DNA of 64,000 nucleotides, from the NCBI GenBank assembly GCA_963989385.1, contig OZ022505.1, forward strand, positions 61,817,737 to 61,881,736, given 5' to 3'. Source of the stretch: Ctena decussata (taxonomy: Eukaryota; Mollusca; Bivalvia; Lucinida; Lucinidae). Each line of letters begins with the position of its first letter. Position 1 is the first letter of the stretch. Under the pieces are notes generated by a model. It ran no database searches, was not told the DNA's origin, and saw only the letters and a list, made by a program, of their open reading frames with translations. The translations under genes were made by a program, and so were the position numbers. Positions 50,001-52,100 of this stretch are shown here, in pieces.

Positions 50001-50415
50001 CTTTAGTGCTGACAAGTATATAGAGCCACATGCTCTCTTTCATGGGCCAGTGGTTTCATATTGTATTTCCCGGCCCCTATAAGGCTGAGAACTACTTCTG
50101 GCTTGCTTTCACCACAGACCAGTCCTCTGGCATAATGGTCATGCAGATGTGTTTGAATCAGAGTGATAAGGGGTATCAGAAAAAAAATCTAAACAAAATA
50201 CAAACCTGGACAACTGTGTTGACTTCTTTTATACTTTCAACCATGAAATGAACAATCATGTCAGCTGTGAGGACCTCATAGGGAAACTCTTCATTATCAT
50301 GGTGATCTTTGGAAGGCTCAGGCTCCATCCCAATGTCAATAAATTCTTCATCAGCACTTTCATCTTCCATGGATTCCTCGTCTTCTTCATAAACCAGCTC
50401 ATCCTCACTGTCCAT
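4120..50415 (-). CDS. ARIH1: Ariadne-1 type RBR E3 ubiquitin-protein ligase, whole spliced gene (13 coding exons)
   Basis: RBR E3 ligase: RING1 receives E2~ubiquitin, and ubiquitin passes through a RING2 cysteine thioester to the substrate. Family members act with neddylated cullin-RING ligases (family knowledge). Joining 13 GT-AG exons gives 509 residues (human ARIH1 is about 557, fly ari-1 about 503). Layout: acidic N-terminus (1-45), UBA-like region (about 50-105), RING1 ligands C138, C141, C155, H157, C160, C163, C183, C188; IBR (about 221-269); RING2 with catalytic C309 in KDGGCNH; Ariadne domain (358-509). The start is the ATG at 50415: it has A at -3 and G at +4, an in-frame TAA at 50461-50463, and begins MDSED like its relatives. 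The open frame extends upstream only to a TTG at 50433. I found no frameshift or missing zinc ligand. Orthology to ARIH1 rather than ARIH2 rests on near-identical stretches such as [20 protein letters not shown]. Confidence 0.95.
4301..4533. repeat. GGCTCA palindromic MITE, copy 2
   Basis: Starts TGAGCCGCAACACGACAAAA and ends GTCATGGTGCGGCTCA. Located in intron 12, 97 bp from the exon 13 acceptor. Flanked by TATA-rich sequence (ATATA/TATATC), a possible short target duplication. Confidence 0.85.
4559..4797. repeat. GGCTCA palindromic MITE, copy 3
   Basis: Starts TGAGCCGGGACATGACAAAA, ends GTCATGTGGTGGCTCA. It lies only 25 bp from copy 2, in the same orientation, with diverged arms. Confidence 0.85.
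4860..5115. repeat. GGAGCAAATTC-hairpin MITE
   Basis: Contains GGGATCAACTCTTAAAGG, the hairpin TTGCTCC...GGAGCAAATTCC, and the family end AAAATGGCAGAAAAA. The arm is partly duplicated (two TTGCTCCTCTTGGAGCAA segments). Confidence 0.6.
5268..5365. repeat. GGCTCA MITE, degenerate fragment
   Basis: ATGAGCCACGACAAGACTG is followed directly by the central segment (TGGAGCTAGCTTCAACCC...GCAAAGACT). It is an internally deleted copy of the 240-bp family. Confidence 0.5.
5606..5718 (-). CDS. ARIH1: ARIH1 coding exon 12 (residues 445-481 plus split R482)
   Basis: Reads [20 protein letters not shown] then [17 protein letters not shown] and split Arg, close to the fly and human Ariadne domain. Acceptor TTTCTTTCAG, donor AG|GTACGG. 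It is separated from exon 11 by the 17.5-kb intron holding the satellite array. Confidence 0.95.
5758..5860. repeat. 107-bp palindromic MITE, copy 2
   Basis: Same central arms (TTAATTTTCCAT/ATGGAAAATTAA) and end (CTTAAGCACTTTCCAG then TA) as the copy at 2141-2247. It starts 40 bp upstream of exon 12, so its left part abuts the splice acceptor region. Confidence 0.65.
5940..6030 (-). repeat. tRNA-like SINE remnant
   Basis: On the minus strand it reads like a worn tRNA-derived SINE head: AGGATAAGTGCTAGCC followed by GGGACCCAGGTATGAATCC (B-box-like). A nine-base segment (TGCAAAGC) is duplicated in the anticodon region. Not a functional tRNA. Confidence 0.35.
6180..6330. repeat. Palindromic repeat, AAATTTCGTTTTACGG hairpin
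   Basis: Arms GGTCGGAAATTTCGTTTTACG and CGTAAAACGAAATTTGCGACC form a hairpin at 6212-6276. The flank to 6330 (CCAAATGACAATTTT...CCCCATTCTAATGCA) reappears in reverse orientation at about 25085-25260. Confidence 0.55.
6343..6560. mobile_element. hAT-like MITE inserted in an older repeat
   Basis: Begins CAGTGCTGGAAACTGCC and ends GCGAGTTTCCAGCACTG, a perfect 14-bp inverted repeat with the hAT-style CAG start. CTTGTC is repeated on both sides (6337-6342, 6561-6566). The related locus near 25105 lacks the insertion. No transposase. Confidence 0.65.
6561..7090. other. Remainder of older repeat and unrecognised intron
   Basis: AAGTGCATTAGAATG at 6751-6765 mirrors CATTCTAATGCACTT at 6327-6341. The hAT-like insertion therefore sits inside an older element with roughly 15-bp inverted ends. 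6780-7090 shows nothing recognisable. Confidence 0.4.
7091..8020. mobile_element. 930-bp element with ~40-bp perfect terminal inverted repeats
   Basis: The left end starts ATTCAAAGGACTTCTTCGAT and runs to CCCCAT at about 7131. The right end 7980-8020 is its exact complement. The middle holds a separate CCCCCCGTGACCCAGC hairpin (7520-7616). No transposase frame. The target duplication is unclear (TACAC left, TACAG right). Confidence 0.75.
7520..7616. repeat. CCCCCCGTGACCCAGC hairpin inside the 930-bp element
   Basis: Arms CTTTCCCCCCCGTGACCCAGC and GCTGGGTCACGGGGGGGAA surround a ~55-bp loop. A close relative (CCCCCCGTGCCTCAGC) sits in the middle of a different TIR element at 63607-63704. Confidence 0.65.
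8151..8285. repeat. GGCTCA palindromic MITE, right half
   Basis: Starts within the centre (TGGAGCTAGCTTAGACCC) and continues to TCGTGTTGCGGCTCA. The left arm is missing or replaced by AT-rich sequence. Confidence 0.7.
8290..8545. repeat. CAGAGCTC-type palindromic MITE, diverged, split by a micro-retroposon
   Basis: The right arm (CCTCATTATAACC...GGAATCACAACATATGTTTTCATTGAG...TTTAGCTCTGAG) matches the family at 33824, 39464 and 47843. The left arm is interrupted at 8326-8420 by a short retroposon with a 12-bp target duplication. Confidence 0.55.
8326..8420 (+). mobile_element. ~95-bp micro-retroposon (SINE-like), copy 1
   Basis: Starts TTGGATGGACACACGGCGCC, contains GTGTGTGCAACTATGG and TTACGTACCGTTG, and ends in a TGAAC repeat tail (AATTGAACTGAACTGAAC). 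Flanked by a perfect 12-bp duplication TTGTAATCCCTC (8314-8325, 8421-8432). A second copy with the same start and its own 13-bp duplication is at 57086-57181. Confidence 0.8.
8546..8953. other. Intron sequence, no element recognised
   Basis: Several ACGT/TGACGT words occur at 8735-8800. No gene or clear repeat boundary. Confidence 0.4.
8954..9106. repeat. Near-perfect palindromic MITE (TTGTTGAGTAATAATTCACT arms)
   Basis: Left end CAGCTCTAGCATTGAATTG, right end CAATTCACTGCTAGGGCTG. Long arms around ACTCGCGCTCCGCGCTCG fold the whole 150 bp into a hairpin. Confidence 0.75.
9107..10114. other. AT-rich intron, T-rich tract
   Basis: 9400-9660 is strongly T-rich. A worn palindrome with GGCTGAAAAAAAAA and TTTTTTCAGC lies at about 9165-9215, related to 29060-29125. 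Nothing coding. Confidence 0.4.
10115..10250. repeat. Microsatellites (TCTAG)n and (TTTA)n
   Basis: TCTAG units at about 10118-10136 and TTTA units at about 10205-10245. Confidence 0.8.
10286..10365 (+). mobile_element. 80-bp retroelement 3' end with 13-bp target duplication
   Basis: The insertion starts ACCGTCAGATCC and ends AATAAAATATTGTTTAAAC. It is bounded by a perfect 13-bp repeat CAAGTACTTGGAC (10273-10285, 10366-10378). The 3' end resembles GAATAAAATACTGTTTAAATC at 58978-58998, suggesting a severely 5'-truncated copy of the same retroelement. Confidence 0.7.
10592..10648. repeat. Short AAACAGTG...GATGAGGTGGCTCATAATGAGC hairpin
   Basis: GATGAGGTGGCTCATAATG is followed by AGCCACCTCA, an inverted pair with GATCC flanks, the same family as 3849 and 47339. 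Confidence 0.6.
11025..11073. repeat. Microsatellite (AATC)n
   Basis: About twelve uninterrupted AATC units. Confidence 0.95.
11134..11281. repeat. GGGCCGTATTCATAAA palindromic MITE
   Basis: Left end GGGGCCGTATTCATAAAG, right end TTTTATGAATACGGCCC, with inner arms TTGCTATG/CATAGCAA. A widespread style of animal MITE. Confidence 0.75.
11374..11545. repeat. Satellite-associated ~170-bp unit, copy 1
   Basis: Runs from TTCTGGACAAAGTATCATTT through GTGTCCCTATATGTTTCAC to AACTGAAGCATCGG, then meets the first 143-bp monomer. The same unit lies inside the array at about 16022-16188, 17085-17247 and (truncated) 19548-19672. Confidence 0.85.
11546..21330. repeat. Satellite array of ~143-bp monomers (about 65-70 copies) in ARIH1 intron 11
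   Basis: The phrase CTTGCCTGGGACTTGTCTGT recurs every 143 bp (starts near 11550, 11693, 11836, 11979, 12122). Each monomer also holds AGCACATGCCTGTGCT, a small palindrome. From about 11940 to 15700 two variants tend to alternate (TGTATTACACTGCTAATG and TGTACTACATTGCCTATG), a dimeric higher-order pattern. A larger block around 17215-17800 is repeated around 19640-20200. Monomers decay after about 21000. The many ~65-residue frames here are repeat artefacts. The copy number is length divided by period. Confidence 0.95.
21629..21866. repeat. GGCTCA palindromic MITE, copy in the exon 11 array (a)
   Basis: Inserted after AAAACATA in one array unit; starts TGAGCTGCGACAGGAGAAAA, ends GTCGCGTCGTGGCTCA. 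Position relative to the unit is identical to the copy at 22373. Confidence 0.85.
22373..22609. repeat. GGCTCA palindromic MITE, copy in the exon 11 array (b)
   Basis: Starts TGAGCCATAACACGAGAAAA, ends GTCGTGTCATGGCTCA; same insertion point as the copy at 21629. Confidence 0.85.
23234..23410 (-). CDS. ARIH1: ARIH1 coding exon 11 (residues 386-444, Ariadne domain)
   Basis: Reads [40 protein letters not shown], then [19 protein letters not shown]: the long Ariadne helices. Acceptor CTATTTTCAG, donor GAG|GTAAGA, 59 codons. The last ~67 nt with the donor and adjacent intron recur seven more times downstream (21573-23233). Only this copy has the full exon and an acceptor. Confidence 0.96.
23480..23790. 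repeat. GGAGCAAATTC-type MITE with TTTTACGAAGGGGGG segment
   Basis: Inverted relative to positions 1-300: both share the GGGGGCAT...ATTTTACGAAGGGG block, TACCTCTAATAAACAGTATTAA and the AGGGGTCAACTC arm. Confidence 0.65.
23905..24110. repeat. (TTGG)n microsatellite and GGGTTTAACG repeat
   Basis: GTTGGTTGG units at 23909-23932 run into GGGGTTTAACGGCCCTTTGA and a palindromic CGGACCGTCTCTCAAAGAGAGG. A common bivalve repeat end. The Pro-rich frame that follows is not a gene. Confidence 0.5.
24248..24486. repeat. GGCTCA palindromic MITE
   Basis: Starts TGAGCTGGGACACAATAAAA, ends GTTGTGTCGCGGCTCA, full length. Confidence 0.85.
24487..25084. other. Intron 10, nothing recognised
   Basis: Ordinary sequence with a 97-codon open frame (24619-24912) that shows no domain and no splice context. 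Confidence 0.4.
25085..25265. repeat. Repeat related to 6180-6330 (without the hAT-like insertion)
   Basis: GCATTAGAATGGGGATTGC...AATTGTCATTTGAGG is the reverse of the 6290-6337 segment, uninterrupted at the point where 6343-6560 is inserted. Confidence 0.55.
25486..25569 (-). CDS. ARIH1: ARIH1 coding exon 10 (residues 358-385, Ariadne domain)
   Basis: Reads [20 protein letters not shown] then QSLKFENK, the first helix of the Ariadne domain. Too short for a simple ORF scan; found by homology with [16 protein letters not shown]. Acceptor ACATTTCAG, donor AAG|GTAAGA, exactly 28 codons, phase 0 at both ends. Confidence 0.95.
25591..25830. repeat. GGCTCA palindromic MITE, diverged
   Basis: Starts TGAGCCGGGACACGACAAAT 21 bp upstream of exon 10, with the central block partly duplicated (GATGTAGCTTAG twice). 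The right end is decayed after GCCACGTTTTTGGTTCTC. Confidence 0.7.
26357..26525. repeat. CAGTAGAACTTC-type MITE, diverged
   Basis: TACAGTGGAAAAAGGCTTAAG...AGTTCCAGCCATCCATG...AGTTCAAGCCATCAAAATTCTA matches, with decay, the TA-flanked MITE at 46558-46733. Confidence 0.5.
26567..28391. repeat. Tandem-unit element (~155-bp units) ending in GGAC microsatellite
   Basis: About ten units each contain AAAGGGGCATAATTCAGTAA and CATCGTCTGATGATGCTTTA. The array ends at a GGACGGACGGACAGAC tract (28290-28341) and a hairpin GGGCCTCCGCAGACTTCGTC...GGGGCCC. The head TAATAGGGCCCCGCC mirrors the tail, marking both element ends. The open frames across the microsatellite are not genes. Confidence 0.8.
28574..28716. 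repeat. Twin palindromes with TTAA ends (piggyBac-like MITE)
   Basis: TTAACCCTGTTGCACTCAG opens and TGCAACAGGGTTAA closes. Inside are two hairpins (GGCCAAAACTCTATAGAGTT and GGCCAAAACTCTTTGGAGTT types) joined at GGGTTAATGACCCTG. TTAA plus CCC starts fit piggyBac-type mobilisation. It ends 36 bp from the exon 9 donor. Confidence 0.65.
28753..28941 (-). CDS. ARIH1: ARIH1 coding exon 9 (residues 295-357, catalytic RING2)
   Basis: Contains all of RING2/Rcat: [20 protein letters not shown], then [20 protein letters not shown] and the start of the Ariadne linker ([18 protein letters not shown]). C309 in GGCNH is the ubiquitin-accepting cysteine by homology with human C357. Acceptor TTTGCACAG, donor GAG|GTAGGG, exactly 63 codons. 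Confidence 0.97.
29050..29345. repeat. Palindrome and minisatellite TTTTATTTTCCTTGGAATGATC
   Basis: A TTGCTGAAAAAATG/TTTTTTTTCAGCAA palindrome (29058-29125) is followed by about six units of TTTATTTTCCTTGGAATGAT to about 29335. Confidence 0.8.
29500..29735. repeat. GGAGCAAATTC-hairpin MITE
   Basis: GTGTATGGGTACACCTC...AAAGAATTTGCTCCC...AAGTTGACCCCTCATTGG...GAAAGTGTACACATT; inverted ends and a central hairpin typical of the family. Confidence 0.7.
29828..29942 (-). CDS. ARIH1: ARIH1 coding exon 8 (residues 256-294, end of IBR)
   Basis: Reads (C)[18 protein letters not shown] then [20 protein letters not shown]. It completes the IBR (C259, H264, C269) and runs into the RING2 linker. Acceptor ATATTTCAG, donor AAG|GTTAGT, phase 0. 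The acceptor and roughly the first 65 nt recur as degenerate tandem copies upstream in intron 7 (29950-30335). This copy is taken as the functional one because only it is intact and in phase. Confidence 0.96.
29950..30335 (-). pseudogene. Five degenerate tandem copies of the 5' part of exon 8
   Basis: Upstream of exon 8 in gene order, segments resembling its acceptor and first ~65 nt recur about every 80 bp, with copy starts near 30022, 30103, 30185, 30253 and 30330. The farthest copy reads [14 protein letters not shown] then TTKWMK, against [20 protein letters not shown] in the exon. The third reads [12 protein letters not shown], a stop, then KWIE. The copy at 30253 keeps CAG|TTTTGGCTGTGGAGA; the one at 30185 has a CAAG before the same junction. 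All have frameshifts, deletions or stops, so they are taken as relics. Confidence 0.85.
30395..30560. repeat. GGAGCAAATTC MITE, diverged
   Basis: CCATTTTTGCCAAGGGATACAACTTTTGTGACTTCCTGTTTGCTCC...AAAGAATTTGGAGCAAATTC; one arm reduced. Confidence 0.55.
30920..31165. repeat. GGAGCAAATTC-hairpin MITE
   Basis: TTAAGGTGTATGGGTATACC at the left, hairpin AAAGAATTTGCTCCAAGAGG/AGCAAATTCTTTC, and AAGTGTACCCATTCAAGTT at the right. Nearly complete. Confidence 0.7.
31261..31367 (-). CDS. ARIH1: ARIH1 coding exon 7 (residues 221-255 plus split C256, IBR)
   Basis: Encodes [15 protein letters not shown] then [20 protein letters not shown], with IBR ligands C228, C233, C249, C251 and split C256. Acceptor TATTTTCAG, donor TG|GTAAGA. 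The split Cys codon is completed by the first base of exon 8. Confidence 0.95.
31445..31735 (-). repeat. tRNA-derived SINE (minus strand)
   Basis: The minus strand begins CCGGGCCATGTAGCGGAGTC then GGTAGGGTGCCTGAC (A-box region) and GGTCCTGGGTTCGATACCC (B box), followed by a ~200-bp body. tRNA-like head with a non-tRNA body is the SINE layout. It is not a tRNA gene: acceptor stem not maintained. Confidence 0.7.
31859..33714. mobile_element. 1.86-kb TA-flanked TIR element (Tc1/mariner-like ends), non-autonomous
   Basis: TA at 31857-31858 and 33715-33716. Ends start CAGTACACGCAACATGAAGA (left) and, inverted, CAGTACACACAACGTGAAGA (right), continuing through TGATCTGACACGCTCTCGCG. CAGT plus TA suits Tc1/mariner/pogo. 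The sub-terminal regions are full of GCGAGA/TCTCGC and ACGCGTGA words in both orientations. The small frames (32117-32359, 32188-32385, 33379-33603) show no transposase motif. Confidence 0.75.
33824..34035. repeat. CAGAGCTC palindromic MITE
   Basis: CAGAGCTCCAGATAAGAAGG to TTATCTGGACCACTG, with perfect central arms CCTCATTAGAACCGCCTC/GAGACGGTTCTAATGAGG. Same family at 39464 and 47843. Confidence 0.8.
34495..34561 (-). CDS. ARIH1: ARIH1 coding exon 6 (residues 198-220)
   Basis: Reads (M)[20 protein letters not shown] then VE, the RING1-IBR linker helix. Acceptor TTTTCTTGCAG, donor GAG|GTAAGT. The acceptor, with about 12 nt of exon, is tandemly duplicated 43 bp upstream in the intron, giving a second complete 3' splice site at 34605. 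Confidence 0.94.
34551..34636 (-). repeat. 43-bp tandem duplication of the exon 6 3' splice site
   Basis: Two identical 43-bp units: plus-strand TGACTAAATTCCTGCAAGAA at 34551 and again at 34594. Each carries the whole TTCCTTTTCTTGCAG acceptor and the first exon bases GAATTTAGTCAA. The upstream acceptor would start the exon at 34604 and add 43 nt. Confidence 0.95.
35985..36085 (-). repeat. tRNA-derived SINE head (minus strand)
   Basis: Minus strand reads TAACTTAGCGAGGGAAGCGC...GCTAAGCTAGCAGTCC...GCTCGAATC, A- and B-box like, nested in the TTAA element. Confidence 0.5.
36195..36450 (+). repeat. tRNA-derived SINE
   Basis: CGGGTAGCACAGTAGGTTAA (A box) and GTTCAGAGTTCGAGATC (B box), then a body ending CTGAAATACTGTTAAAAGGA and CATAAAATCC. 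The same tail (CTGAAATACTGTTGAAAAGG) ends the copy at 48887. Confidence 0.75.
37537..37705. repeat. GGAGCAAATTC-type MITE, hairpin lost
   Basis: TATGGGTACACTCTCATACT...GTGATTTCCTGTTTGCTTCCC...GAGTTGACCCCATTG...GAAAATGCATTCATTCACC; ends conserved, centre deleted. Confidence 0.6.
37846..38911. repeat. Tandem-unit element ending in GGAC microsatellite
   Basis: Head GAGCTTCGCAAGCAGCGCAA and ATACGCCCGTTT; units with AAAGTTTCATCAAGATATCC and AAAGGGGCATAACT; tail GACGGACGGACAG then CATAATACGTTCGTTTTACC. Paralogue at 42646-44486. The 93- and 80-codon frames here are repeat-derived. Confidence 0.75.
38912..39463. other. Intron 5, nothing recognised
   Basis: No repeat boundary or coding signal I can support. 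Confidence 0.4.
39464..39661. repeat. CAGAGCTC palindromic MITE
   Basis: CAGAGCTCTAGACACGGGAG to CTTATCTAGAGCTCTG; central arms CTCATCTGAACCGTCTTG/GAGACGGTTCAGATGAG. Flanks TCTCTCAT and TCACACAT match at 6 of 8, a possible hAT-type 8-bp duplication. Ends 28 bp from exon 5. Confidence 0.8.
39689..39837 (-). CDS. ARIH1: ARIH1 coding exon 5 (residues 149-197 plus split M198, rest of RING1)
   Basis: Carries the remaining RING1 ligands in [13 protein letters not shown] (C155, H157, C160, C163), then [13 protein letters not shown] (C183, C188). Acceptor TTTTCTAG, donor AT|GTAAGT splitting a Met codon. A palindromic MITE ends 28 bp beyond the donor (39464-39661). Confidence 0.95.
39990..40167. repeat. 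CAGAGCTC-type MITE, degenerate
   Basis: ACATATGTTGTGACCCCTCA and TTAGAACCGATTGATTC...ATGGGTCACAAAATATG, ending AATATCTGGAGCCCTG. Confidence 0.6.
40370..42065. repeat. Tandem-unit element (~320-bp units) with GTTGCCATGGCAAC motifs and GGAC tail
   Basis: Head GGGCCAATGGCCC and CGCTCACCTGAGCACTGAGG; about four units with GAGGACTACTCAAG, ATCTGCAGT and AGTTGCCATAGCAACC; tail of GGAC repeats (41956-42012) and the hairpin CTCACCTGTGAGCCTTCGGC. The 122-codon frame across the head is not a gene. Confidence 0.8.
42066..42255. repeat. GGAGCAAATTC MITE, diverged with C-rich insert
   Basis: AGTGAGTGCAAATTCTTTCC...GACCCGCC, a C/A-rich tract, then GAAAGTGTATCCATTCATC. Confidence 0.5.
42646..44486. repeat. 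Tandem-unit element split by a hAT-type insertion
   Basis: Head GGGCTTCGCAAGCGGCGCAT and ATGCCCGTTT; units with AAAGTTTCATCATGATATTCC and GGGGCATAACTTGG. Interrupted at 43476-44355, then resumes CAAATATCATGAATATATCC and ends GGACGGACAGACAGC and CATAATACGTCCG. Paralogue of 37846-38911. Confidence 0.8.
43476..44355. mobile_element. 880-bp non-autonomous hAT-type transposon with perfect 8-bp target duplication
   Basis: CCTACCAA occurs at 43468-43475 and again at 44356-44363. Ends CAGGGCTACAGAAATCCG and ATTTCTGTAGCCCTG are inverted for 15 bp, and inner GGTCCGGACCG / CCGTCCGGACCGG arms extend the symmetry. CAGGG start and 8-bp duplication are the hAT signature. No transposase frame. Confidence 0.9.
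44487..45880. repeat. Tandem-unit element (~185-bp units) with GACA tracts
   Basis: About seven units each with AAAGGCCGTAATTCTGTCAA, CACATGCACATCTTCAAT and GTGGGAGGAGTTGATTACAC. GACAGACAGACGG tracts occur at 45095 and 45590. It ends AATGCCCCCTGACTATCGTC and ACGGGGGCAT. The repeated SFQWIFF frames on the minus strand come from these units. Confidence 0.8.
45909..46146. repeat. GGCTCA palindromic MITE
   Basis: Left end worn (AAGCCGTGGCGCGAAAAAA), right end GTCATGGCTCA; full central arms. 37 bp from the exon 4 donor. Confidence 0.8.
46183..46263 (-). CDS. ARIH1: ARIH1 coding exon 4 (residues 122-148, start of RING1)
   Basis: A Ser-rich linker ([10 protein letters not shown]) leads into the first RING1 zinc ligands, VLCEICC (C138, C141). 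Acceptor CTATTTCAG, donor GCA|GTAAGT, phase 0. A palindromic MITE ends only 37 bp from this donor (45909-46146). Confidence 0.92.
46558..46733. repeat. TA-flanked CAGTAGAACTTC MITE
   Basis: TA at 46556-46557 and 46734-46735; ends CAGTAGAACTTCATTGGCTT and, inverted, CAGTAGAACTTCAATGGCTC. Mariner-type MITE. The right end is followed by a ~30-bp tandem duplication (CTGAAGTTCTACTGTATATA). Confidence 0.8.
46965..47049 (-). CDS. ARIH1: ARIH1 coding exon 3 (residues 93-121)
   Basis: Reads (R)[18 protein letters not shown] followed by [10 protein letters not shown], equivalent to the ERYFDGN...HVINPSKK segment of human ARIH1 before RING1. Acceptor TTTGTTTCAG, donor AAG|GTAAAC, phase 0 at the 3' end. 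Confidence 0.94.
47240..47455. repeat. TAGGGTAGAG palindromic MITE with a nested hairpin
   Basis: Left TAGGGTAGAGCCAAGTAACT and right AGTTACCCGACTCTACCCTA are inverted, with GCAGGTAAATTCGGACA mirrored by TGTCCGACTTTACCTGC. A second perfect hairpin (47339-47404) sits inside. Confidence 0.75.
47339..47404. repeat. 66-bp AAACAGTG hairpin nested in a MITE
   Basis: GCAAACAGTGAAATC to GATTTTCACTGTTTGC, centre GAGACGGCTCGTTACGAGCG; almost fully self-complementary. Confidence 0.8.
47540..47835. repeat. GGAGCAAATTC-type MITE
   Basis: CCCGGGGAGCAAAAAAGTAA, TGCCTCCCTTTGTAAAATGG and GGAGCAAATTCTTTCCTTTG, then TGACCCCTTTCAAGAAGGG and GAAAGTATACCAATTCAC. Confidence 0.6.
47843..48046. repeat. CAGAGCTC palindromic MITE, best-preserved copy
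   Basis: CAGAGCTCTAGATAAAGAGG to CCTCTTATCTAGAGCTCTG, arms matching almost throughout. Centre CCATCTCATTGAGATGG. Confidence 0.85.
48047..48886. other. Intron 2, nothing recognised
   Basis: Contains CACGTG at about 48452 and otherwise ordinary AT-rich sequence. Confidence 0.4.
48887..49055 (+). repeat. tRNA-derived SINE
   Basis: TTAGCACAGTCGGTTAATTG (A box), CAGGTTAGTCCC (worn B box) and the tail CTGAAATACTGTTGAAAAGG shared with 36195-36450. Confidence 0.7.
49074..49141. repeat. AAACARTG hairpin element, GACC variant
   Basis: CAAACAATGCAGACCCTGGT...GCTCCTGGGAGC...GATCTGGGTCTACACTGTTTG, near-complete palindrome; 67 bp from exon 2. Confidence 0.7.
49208..49275 (-). CDS. ARIH1: ARIH1 coding exon 2 (residues 71-92 plus split R93)
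   Basis: Reads [20 protein letters not shown] then ME and the split Arg, the conserved second half of the UBA-like region. Acceptor TTTTTCAG, donor AG|GTAGTA. The exon carries 68 nt, so one base of the next exon completes the Arg codon. Confidence 0.94.
49277..49745. other. Intron 1, nothing recognised
   Basis: No repeat or RNA signal that I can support. Confidence 0.4.
49750..49990 (-). repeat. tRNA-derived SINE (minus strand)
   Basis: Minus strand: GGAGCAGCGGTAGTGTAGTG (A box) and GTAACAGGTTCGATTTTCAC (B box), followed by a ~150-bp body. The tRNA-like part lacks a matching acceptor stem. Confidence 0.7.
50206..50415 (-). CDS. ARIH1: ARIH1 coding exon 1 (residues 1-70)
   Basis: Encodes the acidic N-terminus ([14 protein letters not shown]...) and the start of the UBA-like region, ending [20 protein letters not shown] and TVVQ. 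The first ATG in frame is at 50415. The donor CAG|GTTTGT is at 50205-50204, phase 0. An acidic tail before a conserved YEVLT block is typical of ariadne-1 proteins. Confidence 0.93.
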
Positions 50416-50765
50416 ACTTCTCTTCCTCTTCAAACTTTTGCTTTTGTTCTCAATTCTGATTTATTTCACTTTTTTAAACAAGAAATAAATGGCAACAAAA
50501 ATCTCTGGTCTGTATTTACGTTTGTGACGTCAGATTTCTGGGTCGACAGATTGTGGTCATTACGGCAGGGGTGATTTCTGGAAAATAAGATCGGTTCTGA
50601 GTAAGTTTGGACTTTGACCAGAGAGAGTTTTCTATATATGGGCAGTAACAGTTGTTTATATACAACAACAATGACTTATTTCCGCTAAATTGCTATCATT
50701 TTCGATGATTTCACCTCAGTTTCTTTTTTGTCGCTACGAACCCTGGGTAATCTTATTCATTCGAC
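50416..50765 (-). promoter_or_regulatory. ARIH1 5' UTR and presumptive core promoter, with CRE palindrome
   Basis: The region directly upstream of the ATG is free of recognisable repeats until the TIR element at 50766. It holds a full palindromic CRE, TGACGTCA, at 50525-50532, about 110 bp upstream of the start codon, where ATF/CREB sites often sit near transcription starts. No TATA box is evident at a matching distance. The start site itself is not visible from sequence. Confidence 0.5.
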
Positions 50766-51483
50766 GGGTCTCCCTAAAAAGCGTCAAGAAGCGACAAGAA
50801 GTGTCAAGAAGCGACAAGAAGTGTCAAGTAGCGACAAGAACATATTTCTGCCAATTATTTTTGATATTTATTATCTAATTACATCTGAATTGATACAATT
50901 GAGTAATTTGGCCATTTTTCATTGGTGTTTTATTAGAAAAACAGACCAAATTTGCAAACACATTGCGCGCGTAACAAGCGTCAAGAAAATTTTGAAGCAC
51001 ATTGGAGCGTCAAGAACTTTTCACAAGACTGTGCTATGAACTCTGATTGTAGTAATTTTAATAATTTTAAATCTTATTTGCTCAAAGAAAGAAATATATT
51101 GACACTTTAAATTACATTCCATACAGTTATACGATGCATTTTCAGTTTATAGCCCTGCAGTTAAAAAAGCGTCAAGAAATTCTGAGGCCCAGTTTCAGCG
51201 TCAAGAACTTTAACATGACTTCTACAGTATTAATTAAGATTCACATTTCATGCTCTTGGATTTTATTTCCACAAAGTGACTTTTGTCAAGATTTTGGACA
51301 AAAGGACAGGTCCTTTTCTTTTGCATTTAGGCCTGTAGTCCGATGCTAACCTATTTCAACTCCTCCACGAGTCTCATCAGGTGGTGGCTTTTGCAACTGC
51401 TTACCATATTGCAAAAACAGATTTCCCCACTATAGGTTTTTATTTCATTCAACAAATTAAAAGCAGAAGATTTTTGATCATTT

Positions 51484-51986
51484 AAATCGGCAACTGGTTA
51501 CTTACGGGCTTTTCAGGGCCTCGCCAGAGGTCTACCACTTGCCAGATTTATTTATTTTGTGCTTCGTAATTTAACTTATTTTAGGTCTTTTTACTTCAAT
51601 TTTGTTTTTTAAATCGGCAGCTGGTAACCTACGGGCTTTTCAGGGCCACGCCAGAGGTCTACCATGTGCCCGATTTTTTTTCTGATTCGTTCAGAAAGTA
51701 AATGAAACAGCATTGCTTCAAACTTAACTTATTTCAGGTCACTATTCTTCATGTTTATTTTTTTTTTCAAATCGGCAGCTGGTAACTTACGGGCTTTTCA
51801 GGGCCGCGCCAGAGGTCTACCGTATGCCAGATTTTTTTTTTTTGTGCTTAGTTCAGAAAGTAAATGACACAGCGTTGCTTTTAAACTTTACTTATTTCAT
51901 GTCATTTTTCTCCATTTTTATAATTAGCAGCTGGTAACTTACGGGCTTTTCAAGGCCGCGCCAGAGGTCTACCAGATGCTAATTAT
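51484..51986. repeat. Four structured repeats (CTGGTAACTTACGGGCTTTT core) in the TIR element
   Basis: Copies at 51484-51549, 51611-51676, 51769-51834 and 51920-51986. All share CTGGTWACYTACGGGCTTTT, then CAGGGCC (CAAGGCC in the last) and CGCCAGAGGTCTACC. Outside this core each copy closes with an inverted stem: AAATCGGCA/TGCC.GATTT in copies 1-3, ATAATTAGCA/TGCTAATTAT in copy 4. Copies 2 and 3 are followed by T runs. Confidence 0.85.
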
Positions 51987-52100
51987 CTCAACTTTTTTAC
52001 ATTTTTTTTTTCAGAGACGCAAGTAAATTTCGTTGTTGTTTTTTGTACTCGTTTTCTCATTATTTTGTAAAACAGTACATTTGTCCGAAAAATAGTTTTT

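Noticed and set aside
50416..50433. Start of ARIH1 at 50433
   Set aside because: The codon there is TTG. The first ATG after the in-frame stop is at 50415, has a good start context and matches family N-termini.
51134..51349. Transposase inside the 3.2-kb TIR element
   Set aside because: Longest frames are about 70-100 codons with no recognisable catalytic motif, and they run through decamer repeats.
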